Shown here: in pieces, positions 53,996-62,426 of the stretch
Layout of the letters: each line of letters opens with the position of its first letter
Numbering within the stretch: the stretch's first letter is position 1
Assembly (NCBI GenBank): GCA_937936675.1
Contig: CALDDL010000352.1
Span: 5,316-69,315, forward strand
Length of the DNA: 64,000 bases
Direction of reading: 5' to 3'
DNA from: an uncultured bacterium
GTDB lineage: Bacteria; Bacteroidota; Ignavibacteria; Ignavibacteriales; Melioribacteraceae
The notes under the pieces: generated by a model
Databases searched by the model: none
What the model was told of the DNA's origin: nothing
What the model saw: the letters and a program-made list of their open reading frames with translations, nothing else
Translations under genes and position numbers: made by a program

Positions 53996-55888
53996 TTATG
54001 CATTATCAAAATCTATGAGAAGTGCTCTTGTTTCATGAGGCTCCATTTTATCTACATAAAAGAATATAGTTTGTCCTTCATCTTTTAATTCATACTTAGG
54101 AATTTTAGTATTTATTATATCCGCAGTAACTTCTACATTTTTGATCTTCTTATTAACATGAACTTCAATCACAACATCTCTTGTAACCTTATCCGATGGA
54201 TTATTCAATTCAACTGAAATTCTACGTTTGCTTCTCGTTTCATATCTTACTTCAACAACATTGCGTCTCAACCACCATTCCTTTAAGTCTTCTAATGAAG
54301 TAACCCAGACATTCTTTTTCTTTAAGTACTTTAATATATCTTGAAGCACACCAACATATTGAGGCTGCAATTGATATTCAGTATGTACTTTTAATACATA
54401 AAGTCCGCCTTCAAATTGAACCCGATCAATATCTTCTTCATAAGTATATTGCTGAAACTTTGGATCAGTCAATCCATAATTCTTAATAATATCTATATCG
54501 TCTCGTGCGGTTTTTGTGATAATAATTATTGGTTTGCCGTCCATTATCTTTACTTCTGGAACCGATCTATCTGTAAGTGAATCAGTAACCAAAAAATCAA
54601 ATCCGTTTTGAGCTAATACTTGAACTGTATTATCATCATAATAGCCATATAAAGGCATAATTGCTTTTACATCCGAACCAGTCGCTTTGTTTAATGAATC
54701 TTTCGTTACCAAAATGGTTTGTTCTTGAATCTCTTTCGAGAACAATCTATTTACCGTATCTTCCGGCGAAGAGATAAATCCTATATCTGTAATAGTACCG
54801 ATACTTCCTACCCTGCTTAAGCTCTTAATAAGTGCTTTATTTTCTGCTGCATCTTCGGGAGAAACAAAAAATGTTACCGGCATTGTTTTCTGTCTTATAG
54901 AAGGTAATATATTATTTACATTATAAATATTATCGCCTAGTGTAGGAAAAATTACTGCTGCTGATTCATAAGGCTTAGGCCAATCTTTTACATATGCAGT
55001 TGGGTTATATGTTAACCAATTTAAGGAATTATTAAATAGTCTTTCGAAGTAGATAAAATCTTTTTGTATTCCGAGCACAGAATTAATTTCAAAGCCATAC
55101 CATACAAATCTTCCTTTGCCATAACTGCCATAAGCTATTCCGGCACTTCTATTAATCTGTTCAACTACTAAACCTGCTTCTTTTCTAAAATCGAACCAAA
55201 AACTTACTTGAACTGTTCTCGGTTCTAATACTTCTGCATATATCGGTCTATCCCATGTAGCTATCTTAAGTGTGTATCCGCTCGGTATTCCTGCGGTTAT
55301 GGGTAAGTTTCCTCTAAGTGTATGAATCTTAAAGGTTTCTTCAGGTTTAATCTCTTTATTAAATTTTATTCCGAAGATTTCGGTAAAGAAATCCCATCCT
55401 CTCCATTTCCCTTCATCAGAAAAAGTGGCAGGACCGCCTGTTACAAAAAGACTACCTCCATTTTCAATATACTTTTTTATTTTTATTAATTGTTTATCGC
55501 TTAAAGACTTCGTTCCCGGAAGTACAAGAATTTTGTATTCCATGAAATTTCCGACTTCGATATCGGCATCATAAATAATATCATATTTATATTTAGCATT
55601 AGAAACAAATTTTTTCCACGTATCCACATTATCCTGAAGCCAAGTACTCCCCGGATCAAGCATTCTTTCTGTGTATTTAGAATAAAGAATCGCAACTTTA
55701 TATTGCTTCTCTTTATAAAGAACTTCTAAATTCTTTTTTGATGGAATTATTTCATCCACTTCGTATTTTCCGTAGATATTACGAACCACTAAAAGAAAAA
55801 TTAATATACCTGCAATTAACAGGACAAGTCCTGATAAAAATATTATCAAGTAATTAACTCGAAGTCCTTTTGTTTCGCCTACCGCCAT
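53996..55888 (-). CDS. Membrane-anchored protein with GATase-like and decayed polysaccharide-deacetylase-like domains
   Basis: The 630-residue protein has one N-terminal membrane helix (about 12-34). Residues about 60-280 form a Rossmann/GATase1-like domain (VAILYSKYTERML, YKILVLPGTKSLS, GGSLFVTGGPATF, GIAYGSYGKGRFVWYGFEI). Residues about 310-540 follow the NodB order (AAVIFPTLGDNIYN, MPVTFFVSPEDAAEN, GSIGTITDIGF, MPLYGYYDDNTVQVLAQNGFDFLVTD) but lack the TFDDG Asp pair and the HxxxH metal ligands. Deacetylase activity is therefore doubtful. A beta-rich C-terminal domain ends the protein. Its position behind the GT2 synthase gene suggests an accessory role in polymer processing. Its start overlaps the small membrane-protein gene by 10 bases. 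Confidence 0.6.
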   Translation of the reverse strand: MAVGETKGLRVNYLIIFLSGLVLLIAGILIFLLVVRNIYGKYEVDEIIPSKKNLEVLYKEKQYKVAILYSKYTERMLDPGSTWLQDNVDTWKKFVSNAKYKYDIIYDADIEVGNFMEYKILVLPGTKSLSDKQLIKIKKYIENGGSLFVTGGPATFSDEGKWRGWDFFTEIFGIKFNKEIKPEETFKIHTLRGNLPITAGIPSGYTLKIATWDRPIYAEVLEPRTVQVSFWFDFRKEAGLVVEQINRSAGIAYGSYGKGRFVWYGFEINSVLGIQKDFIYFERLFNNSLNWLTYNPTAYVKDWPKPYESAAVIFPTLGDNIYNVNNILPSIRQKTMPVTFFVSPEDAAENKALIKSLSRVGSIGTITDIGFISSPEDTVNRLFSKEIQEQTILVTKDSLNKATGSDVKAIMPLYGYYDDNTVQVLAQNGFDFLVTDSLTDRSVPEVKIMDGKPIIIITKTARDDIDIIKNYGLTDPKFQQYTYEEDIDRVQFEGGLYVLKVHTEYQLQPQYVGVLQDILKYLKKKNVWVTSLEDLKEWWLRRNVVEVRYETRSKRRISVELNNPSDKVTRDVVIEVHVNKKIKNVEVTADIINTKIPKYELKDEGQTIFFYVDKMEPHETRALLIDFDNA

Positions 55889-56364
55889 CTTAATTTATCT
55901 TCGTTTGTTTTTTCTTTTTTCTGTGTATCTACATAACCTTCCGATGTATAACGCTGGAACTTCTTCTTAGGGACATATTTTTCACCTTCGGATGTGCTCG
56001 TTGCTCTAGAAGGTTTCTGATAATACTGCTGTTCAGAAGTACTTACAAAAGACGGGCGCAATTCAGGAGCTTGCTGCGGAGGAGCTTGATTATAAATAGG
56101 TGCTTGTCTGCCCCTGGTCTCCCTTGTTTCTCTTGTTACATATCCTTCATCGGCAAAAGTCCTTCTAACTTCTTCTTGATAACCTTCTGAAGTTAATCCC
56201 ATCGGAGTAATAAGTTCTCCGGGGACTACTGCCGGCTGCGGTGCGTCTGCAGTTAATCCGCGCCTCTCTCTTACTTTATAAAGTATATATGCACCTACCG
56301 CTAATATAAAAGTCGATATAGTAGCGACTAAGATGATAAGTGATAAAATCGGTATCAATTCCAT
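55879..56364 (-). CDS. Small single-pass membrane protein, function unknown
   Basis: The 161-residue protein is not recognised. One N-terminal membrane helix (about 5-30, PILSLIILVATISTFILAVG) is followed by a hydrophilic Arg/Glu/Gln/Pro-rich tail containing repeated TSEGY/TSEG/TSEQQ units (near residues 58, 110, 122 and 140), for example SEGYQEEVRR and TSEGYVDTQKK. The repeats look like a docking or disorder-based module. It sits between the GT2 synthase gene and the deacetylase-like gene, overlapping the latter by 10 bases, so it may be a synthase accessory subunit (inference from position). Confidence 0.65.
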   Translation of the reverse strand: MELIPILSLIILVATISTFILAVGAYILYKVRERRGLTADAPQPAVVPGELITPMGLTSEGYQEEVRRTFADEGYVTRETRETRGRQAPIYNQAPPQQAPELRPSFVSTSEQQYYQKPSRATSTSEGEKYVPKKKFQRYTSEGYVDTQKKEKTNEDKLRWR

Positions 56365-56386
56365 AATAACCTCTTAATTTCTTAAA

Positions 56387-57817
56387 CTATTTTTTTGCAC
56401 CGACAGAAGCAGTTGCCGGTTGTTGTGACATACCGGTTCTTTCTAATTTGCCCCATGTCATCTTAAAACCTAGAAATTCTTCAACTGTTGCCATTGCTTT
56501 TGTGATATCAATTACTAAAATAAAGACCATTCGATAAATGATTGCGTAAGGAACTAATCTAAATTCTTCTTTTTCTACTGCTATACAATAAACCGCCGCC
56601 ATCATATCCAGAACCGCAATTCCCACCCACCATAAAAACAGAATACTCGACATTCCATAAAATAGAGCAACTATAATAAAAAATAGATTCACAAAAATAT
56701 TCATTGCTGGCCAGAATAATCCTTCATAAAACATTGACCACAAAATAATTGTATTATTAAAATTGAGAGTAGGATTATACAAGTGATTTTTATGTTTCCT
56801 GATTGCTTGTAATATCCCTCTTGTCCATCTATAACGCTGTTTCAATAATTGATTTAGTTTTACAGGAGCCTCGGTATATGCTATCGCCAATGGCTCGTAT
56901 ATAATTTTCCATCCTTTTGCTAATATCTTAAGAGTAACATCACAATCCTCGGCAAATGTATCACTGGAATAAAATCCGGCATCTTTTAATGCTGTTTTTC
57001 TAAATACTCCTATTGGTCCCGGAATAATATTTACCATCTTTAGAAAACCTTGAGCACTTCTTGCCATATTAAGACCTTCAATATATTCAAGAGCCTGCAA
57101 GTCTGTTAACATTCTTTTTCGGTTCTCAATCTTAACGTTTCCGGCAACAGCACCAACCGATGGATCTACAAAATGCCTTAAAGCCATCTTCAAAGAATTT
57201 GGATGTAACTGCGAATCTCCATCCATGCATAAAACAAAATTCGCTTCGGAATACTGAATCCCGGCATTTAATGCTTTCGCTTTTCCGCCATTGGCTTTGT
57301 TTATTAAAGATACTTTTACTAACGAATTTTTCCCTTTGTGATACCCTACTAATGTCTCTGCTACTTCTGCAGTCTTATCTTTAGAACCATCATTTATTAT
57401 AATTATTTCATAATTAGGATAATTCATTTCTAATAATGATTCTACTGAAAATCTCACCACTTTTTCTTCATTGAATACAGGGACTAATATCGATATGAAT
57501 GGTGTATAAGTGTCTATGTTTTGAACTGAATATTTTGTTAAATAAAAATATGCCATGAACATTGTAGTAAAATATTTTATGAGGAGAATAAATAAAAATA
57601 TTACTAAGGATACAATAGAGGCATAAACGAAAAGACCACTTAATGTAAGAATTGTTAATGGTAGCGTGAAAACTATAACTAATATTAAAATAACAGATAA
57701 AACACCTGAGATAAGAATTAATCTTAGCATTTCGTGAGCTTTATCTTTTTTAGGCGGTTTTAATTCCCTATTGTCTAAAGCTATCTGATATTTTGTATTT
57801 TTATTTTTTTTGTCCAT
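56387..57817 (-). CDS. Processive GT2 glycosyltransferase (poly-GlcNAc/cellulose-synthase-like)
   Basis: The 476-residue membrane enzyme has two N-terminal helices, a GT-A domain and about three or four C-terminal helices. Catalytic motifs are complete: VPVFNEEKVV, IINDGSKDKTAE, MDGDSQLHPNSLK (DxD), TFAEDCDVTLK (catalytic Asp) and the polymer-channel motif QRYRWTRG. The lack of a PilZ domain and the length fit PgaC/IcaA-type synthases better than BcsA. The polymer (beta-1,6-GlcNAc, cellulose-like or other) cannot be fixed from this. It lies 244 bases behind the TPR/barrel exporter gene and 22 before the small membrane-protein gene. Confidence 0.9.
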   Translation of the reverse strand: MDKKNKNTKYQIALDNRELKPPKKDKAHEMLRLILISGVLSVILILVIVFTLPLTILTLSGLFVYASIVSLVIFLFILLIKYFTTMFMAYFYLTKYSVQNIDTYTPFISILVPVFNEEKVVRFSVESLLEMNYPNYEIIIINDGSKDKTAEVAETLVGYHKGKNSLVKVSLINKANGGKAKALNAGIQYSEANFVLCMDGDSQLHPNSLKMALRHFVDPSVGAVAGNVKIENRKRMLTDLQALEYIEGLNMARSAQGFLKMVNIIPGPIGVFRKTALKDAGFYSSDTFAEDCDVTLKILAKGWKIIYEPLAIAYTEAPVKLNQLLKQRYRWTRGILQAIRKHKNHLYNPTLNFNNTIILWSMFYEGLFWPAMNIFVNLFFIIVALFYGMSSILFLWWVGIAVLDMMAAVYCIAVEKEEFRLVPYAIIYRMVFILVIDITKAMATVEEFLGFKMTWGKLERTGMSQQPATASVGAKK

Positions 57818-57982
57818 TTCTAAATTCTTTTAATAAAGAGAGAATACAATTAACGTGCCACCAAATAATGTTCGTTTTTAACAATTATTCAATTAATACA
57901 TCCAATTAAAATACCAAAATGAGACAGAAGCCATAGAAAGAGACAAATTAACCACAAATTATATATAAATATAAAATCTTTT

Positions 57983-58040
57983 TTAACTTATTGCAAGCAA
58001 ATAAGTTAATCGATTTCCTTAAAGTGTATTGCTAAGGAAA
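57983..58040 (-). repeat. Two tandem hairpins in the exporter-synthase gap
   Basis: TTAACTTATT (57983-57992) pairs perfectly with AATAAGTTAA (58000-58009), and TTTCCTTA (58014-58021) with TAAGGAAA (58033-58040). Neither is followed by a T run on the minus strand, so they are not standard terminators. They lie in the only sizeable gap of the run (57818-58061) and could control mRNA processing. I see nothing else in this gap. Confidence 0.6.
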
Positions 58041-58061
58041 CGGCATAAGCTTCTATAATTA

Positions 58062-61037
58062 TTAAAATATTCCAATATAAGCAGAAAGACTCCCTGATAA
58101 AGATTTATAACTTCCATCATATCTATATGACTGTGAATAAGTTATCTTACCAAATACAGATAAAAAGTCCCACGGTTTATATCTAAATTCTCCGGAAATT
58201 TCACCGATTATAAAATCTACAGAAGGGACATATCCGATTTTTGCAAAACCTATAAGCTCCATATTGTCTAGTGGCTTATAGCTCCCTTCGCCCCAAATAC
58301 TATGAGAAGAAAACCGCTGAGGAGAATAATATAATGGTGAAATAAAGGCGAAATCTATAAAATTAAATTCATATCCAAAAAATCCATTTACTAAAAATCT
58401 TCTTCCAATTCTTAACAAGAGATCATTACCTTCATTTTTATCCGATATAAAGTAATACGAATAATATCCATATAGTTTTAGCAAATCTCTGTAAACATGT
58501 TGTGCCGATAATCTATACATTTCGGTTTTAGAACGAGTGCCTACTAAAAATGGAGAATAAAGTAATAATCTTGTATCAGTGTTTTCGTAATATCCGGTAA
58601 TAATCGTTTTATCAGGCACTTCATACTTAATCATGAAGTCACCAATATTTTTATTTGCTTCACCTCTTATATTTAATGGTCCATAAGAAGCTGAAATTGA
58701 TAAATACTTAGAAAAGAAAATTGATGCTCTTCCTTTGAACGATGTGAAATCATTATGATAATTGCTATTCTCTAATCGAGAGCGAGTCCAATTAAATCCT
58801 AATGAGAGAAAATTTACAAATCCTGCATCTAAACTTAAACCATAATTATAGTAAAGCAAGTCCTGATTATCTTTGAAAATATTGCTGAATGGGGATAATC
58901 CAATATTAGTGGGAAGAAGATAAGATAAGTAATAACCAAGCGATGCAATCCCTTTACTAAATCCGGATGGAGGCAACCATTCCATTCTCTGTCTAACCAT
59001 AGAAACTTGAGCAGTATCCCTAGTTATATCTAAGACATCATCATAAATATCTTCTGCTTCACCATATTCTTTGCTTTGTACAAATTTATCGCCAAGAAAT
59101 ATTCTTCGGTAATTTATATCGTTAATGTATTTTTCGTCTGTTGTATCAGCAATTAAATAGTTATAAAGACTATCTGCTTTATAAAGCTGATTAGTTCCAA
59201 AATAACTATCGGCAAGATAGAGTTTCGTTTCTTTATCATCAGGTTCAAGTTTAGCAAGACTTTCAAACTCGGGCAGTGCAGCTAATGTATCGCCATTCCA
59301 AAATAAATTCCTTGCTCGAGCATTTGCAATATCATAATTATAACCTTGATCTAAAATTCTCGAATAAAGATCGGCAGCTTCACCATAGTTCCCTGCACAT
59401 GAATTAATATATGCAAATTCGGTTAATTCATCGGTAGTAGGATTAGTCCTTTTACTCAAATAATCTCTATAATCTGAAAGTGCTTCGGAACAATTTCCAT
59501 CTACTGCTTTTTGATAAGCAGCAATTCTAAATTTCATTAATTCTTCTTCTTGGAATGCAGAAAGATGCAAGTCGTAAGTATTTTGAACTGCTTCAATATC
59601 CGTATTTTTTGCATCTAAATTTCTTGTTATATCTAAATATTTTTTTGCTTCAGGAAAATCCTTTTTCCAAATATATAATGAAGCCAATGCAAGTGTAACT
59701 CTTGAATCATTTGGCATTGCGTTATATACATTTAACAAATATCTTTCGCTTTGTTCTATGTTTTGAACAGTCCATACTCCAATCTGACCCGCTAATAATT
59801 GATATTCAAGATTATTTGGGTCATATTCCAAAAGCTTATTGATTTGATTTGTTGCATCCGTCCATTGATAATTCCATGCAGAATATTGAGCAAACTTAAA
59901 TCTCAAATCTAAGTCCTGATCTTCAGGTACATTTTTAAGGTATTCGTTTAATATTTCTATCGCGCTATCATAATAAAGTAGATCGCTGTATGTTTTTGCT
60001 AATTTAGCAACTGTCTCTTTATCAGTTGGATCTTCTCTTAATTTGGAAGTTAAATTCTCAACTGTATTTTCGTTTGTACTATCTCTATGAGTAGAAACTT
60101 CCTCCATTAATCTCATAAAAGTTTCGTTTGAAGCATCTTCTCGTTCTATTATTTTAAGCTGCTGATAAGCTTCTTCATATCGATTCGCTTTAATTAATTC
60201 TCTCACTAAATCATATCTAATACTATTATCATCAGGAGATCTTTTTAAAAGTGAATAAAACCGATCTATAGGGTAAACCTTCTCATAAGACCTTGGTTGG
60301 AATTGAGTTAAATAACCCTGCTGTTTTGCTATATCTAAACCATCCTGAGCTTCTTTGAAAAACGGTTTAAAACCTAAAGATTTTGTAAATGCATCTTCGG
60401 CTATTTTATATTTACCGAGCCAAAGAGTAAAATATCCGTAACGACTCCAAAGCCTCCAATCTTCTGGGTATCTTTCAACAAATTTTTTAAGAATCTTTTC
60501 CCCTTTAACAATAGAACCATTTTTTGCAAGTATCTCTGTATATCTAATTATTTCATCGGGTGAAGCATCATCATCTCTTTTTAAATATTCATCATACCAT
60601 ATCTCCGCATCTTTCCATTCTTCTAACCAACGGTATGATTTACCGATCTCTAAATATGAAAATGGATCATTAGGATTAATTGCAATATCTCTTTTATGCC
60701 CTACGATTTTATTTCGTAATATTTCATGCCATTCAGTAATAGCTTTATCCAAATTTCTTTGATATTCTGCATTTTGTGGGTCTAAACGAATTGCTCTGCG
60801 GAAGTCAAGTATTGCATTTACAAAATCTTTTCTGTTTTGAAGGGAAAGTGCTCTAAGATTATAACCGTCTGCGGCTCTTGGATTGGCAGAGATATATTTA
60901 TTGAATTGATCCACTGCTTCACCATATCTTCCGGCTTGCATGTGCATCAATCCCGCACGTTTAAGATTTTCCATCCTCACTTGGGCAATGCTTAACCCGC
61001 ATGAAATGAATAAAAAGAATACAATTATTTTTTTCAT
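58062..61037 (-). CDS. TPR-rich outer-membrane polysaccharide export protein (PgaA/BcsC-like)
   Basis: The 991-residue protein has a signal peptide (MKKIIVFFLFISCGLSIAQ), then about 660 residues of TPR units (for example AGLMHMQAGRYGEAVDQFNKY, GYFTLWLGKYKIAEDAFTKS, LYIWKKDFPEAKKYLDITRN). A C-terminal beta barrel of about 270 residues follows (IASLGYYLSYLLPTN... LSAYIGIF), ending in Phe. This matches PgaA, BcsC and PelB: periplasmic TPRs guide a polymer to a 16-stranded pore. It overlaps the KaiC-like gene by one base and precedes the GT2 synthase gene. Together they form a plausible synthesis and export route through both membranes. Confidence 0.85.
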   Translation of the reverse strand: MKKIIVFFLFISCGLSIAQVRMENLKRAGLMHMQAGRYGEAVDQFNKYISANPRAADGYNLRALSLQNRKDFVNAILDFRRAIRLDPQNAEYQRNLDKAITEWHEILRNKIVGHKRDIAINPNDPFSYLEIGKSYRWLEEWKDAEIWYDEYLKRDDDASPDEIIRYTEILAKNGSIVKGEKILKKFVERYPEDWRLWSRYGYFTLWLGKYKIAEDAFTKSLGFKPFFKEAQDGLDIAKQQGYLTQFQPRSYEKVYPIDRFYSLLKRSPDDNSIRYDLVRELIKANRYEEAYQQLKIIEREDASNETFMRLMEEVSTHRDSTNENTVENLTSKLREDPTDKETVAKLAKTYSDLLYYDSAIEILNEYLKNVPEDQDLDLRFKFAQYSAWNYQWTDATNQINKLLEYDPNNLEYQLLAGQIGVWTVQNIEQSERYLLNVYNAMPNDSRVTLALASLYIWKKDFPEAKKYLDITRNLDAKNTDIEAVQNTYDLHLSAFQEEELMKFRIAAYQKAVDGNCSEALSDYRDYLSKRTNPTTDELTEFAYINSCAGNYGEAADLYSRILDQGYNYDIANARARNLFWNGDTLAALPEFESLAKLEPDDKETKLYLADSYFGTNQLYKADSLYNYLIADTTDEKYINDINYRRIFLGDKFVQSKEYGEAEDIYDDVLDITRDTAQVSMVRQRMEWLPPSGFSKGIASLGYYLSYLLPTNIGLSPFSNIFKDNQDLLYYNYGLSLDAGFVNFLSLGFNWTRSRLENSNYHNDFTSFKGRASIFFSKYLSISASYGPLNIRGEANKNIGDFMIKYEVPDKTIITGYYENTDTRLLLYSPFLVGTRSKTEMYRLSAQHVYRDLLKLYGYYSYYFISDKNEGNDLLLRIGRRFLVNGFFGYEFNFIDFAFISPLYYSPQRFSSHSIWGEGSYKPLDNMELIGFAKIGYVPSVDFIIGEISGEFRYKPWDFLSVFGKITYSQSYRYDGSYKSLSGSLSAYIGIF

Positions 61038-62290
61038 TAACTATTGTATTTTGATAAAGGAAGATAATTTTCACTTGCCGAATTCTCTGCTGTAATAATA
61101 AAATCCATCATGTTTTCTGCATTCTCTACTTTATCATCCACCTCTAAATTGAATATTGAAATCAATTCGGATACAGTATTTATATATCTCACATCCTGAT
61201 TAGGTAAATTATTTTGAACAGAAACTGTTAAATCCATTACACTCTTAGCGTTCCCTCTCACAAGAAGCACAATAACCTTATTTTCTATTAAGCAGATTTT
61301 ATCTTTCTTACTCGTTGAAAGGCGAACTGAATTTTGTAATTGCTGAATAGTAACTAAACCTTTCATCTGCGCTGCATGATCTAATTTAAATGAGACTAAA
61401 TTAAAAGTCTGCCCCGTGCTTTTGTATAATGCAATCTGGTTATTTAGAATTAATAAAAAATCATTATAGTTATATATATTAGAAAATGCGTAAGGCTCTG
61501 ATGGTAAATCAATCTTGGTTTGATCAAACCTTCTTTGATTAATTGGAGTAAATGTATAGTCCGATGTTTCTCTTAATTCAGGAACTAATTCTACTGTAAC
61601 CCCTTTATTAGGCACAATTTGATATGAATTAGTAAATCGTCCCTCGGTATGACCTACATTTGGAGTGATTGTTACCTGACCGCCATGATATCTATCTTCT
61701 GATTTATCTGTCTTCTTGAACTGAATAACAGCCGTAACATAATTTGTTACAATATCAACGATTGATTGAGCTCTTTGTGTTGCAGGTTCACCTATTACAA
61801 ATAAACTCGTAATATCTTTCTCTTCAATCGTCTCTAATGTATGTAAAAATGCATCTTTTAAATAATCAAGATTTCTAAAACCGATAAATGGAGTCAACTC
61901 ATCAAATATGATTCTTGTAGGATGATATTGATTAACTACTGTTATAATATCGTTCAAATACTCTACTAAATAATCATCGGGATTATATAAATCATCTATG
62001 TCTGTCGGAGGTGCAATACGAACAACAATTATAAGATTCTGATTCATATAGGATTGAATATCGAAATTAATAGACGCCGCTTGGATCATCAAATCCTTTG
62101 GTCTCATAAGAGTAAAGAATACACATACTTCGGCACTTTTGGCTGCCTCTAAAGCAAATTGTAATCCAAGAAGTGTTCTTCCTGATTTCCGAGGACCTAA
62201 GACTACATAACTTCCTCCTCTATATATCCCACCCCAATTTTTATCTATTAAAGTAAATCCAGACGGTATTAGTCTTATTGCTCCTGACAT
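61037..62290 (-). CDS. KaiC/RecA-fold ATPase-like protein with GGDEF-like C-terminus (BcsE-like architecture)
   Basis: The 417-residue cytosolic protein starts with a KaiC-like core: PSGFTLIDKNWGGIYRGGSYVVLG and P-loop GPRKSGRT (32-39), in which Arg38 replaces the catalytic Lys. Walker B IIFDELTPF (Asp132, Glu133) is retained. After about residue 290 comes a segment with GGDEF-fold rhythm (NNQIALYKSTGQTFNLVSFKLDH) without the GGDEF signature. This order, a degenerate RecA-like NTPase followed by a decayed GGDEF-type domain, is that of BcsE, a c-di-GMP-binding regulator of cellulose synthesis. Homology is suggested by architecture only. It is the first gene of the exopolysaccharide run. Confidence 0.6.
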   Translation of the reverse strand: MSGAIRLIPSGFTLIDKNWGGIYRGGSYVVLGPRKSGRTLLGLQFALEAAKSAEVCVFFTLMRPKDLMIQAASINFDIQSYMNQNLIIVVRIAPPTDIDDLYNPDDYLVEYLNDIITVVNQYHPTRIIFDELTPFIGFRNLDYLKDAFLHTLETIEEKDITSLFVIGEPATQRAQSIVDIVTNYVTAVIQFKKTDKSEDRYHGGQVTITPNVGHTEGRFTNSYQIVPNKGVTVELVPELRETSDYTFTPINQRRFDQTKIDLPSEPYAFSNIYNYNDFLLILNNQIALYKSTGQTFNLVSFKLDHAAQMKGLVTIQQLQNSVRLSTSKKDKICLIENKVIVLLVRGNAKSVMDLTVSVQNNLPNQDVRYINTVSELISIFNLEVDDKVENAENMMDFIITAENSASENYLPLSKYNS

Positions 62291-62426
62291 AGCATTACCT
62301 TTATTATTAACTTTATATTTAATTCAATTATAGTGCCACAGTTTTGTTGCAATATAGCGATGTTTTAAGAAAAATGAATCTTATTTTTACAAAAATTTAA
62401 GACTATGTATCTTTTTGATACAATAA

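Noticed and set aside
56387..57817. Cellulose synthase BcsA
   Set aside because: No PilZ domain and too short; PgaC/IcaA-type is closer, although the polymer remains open.
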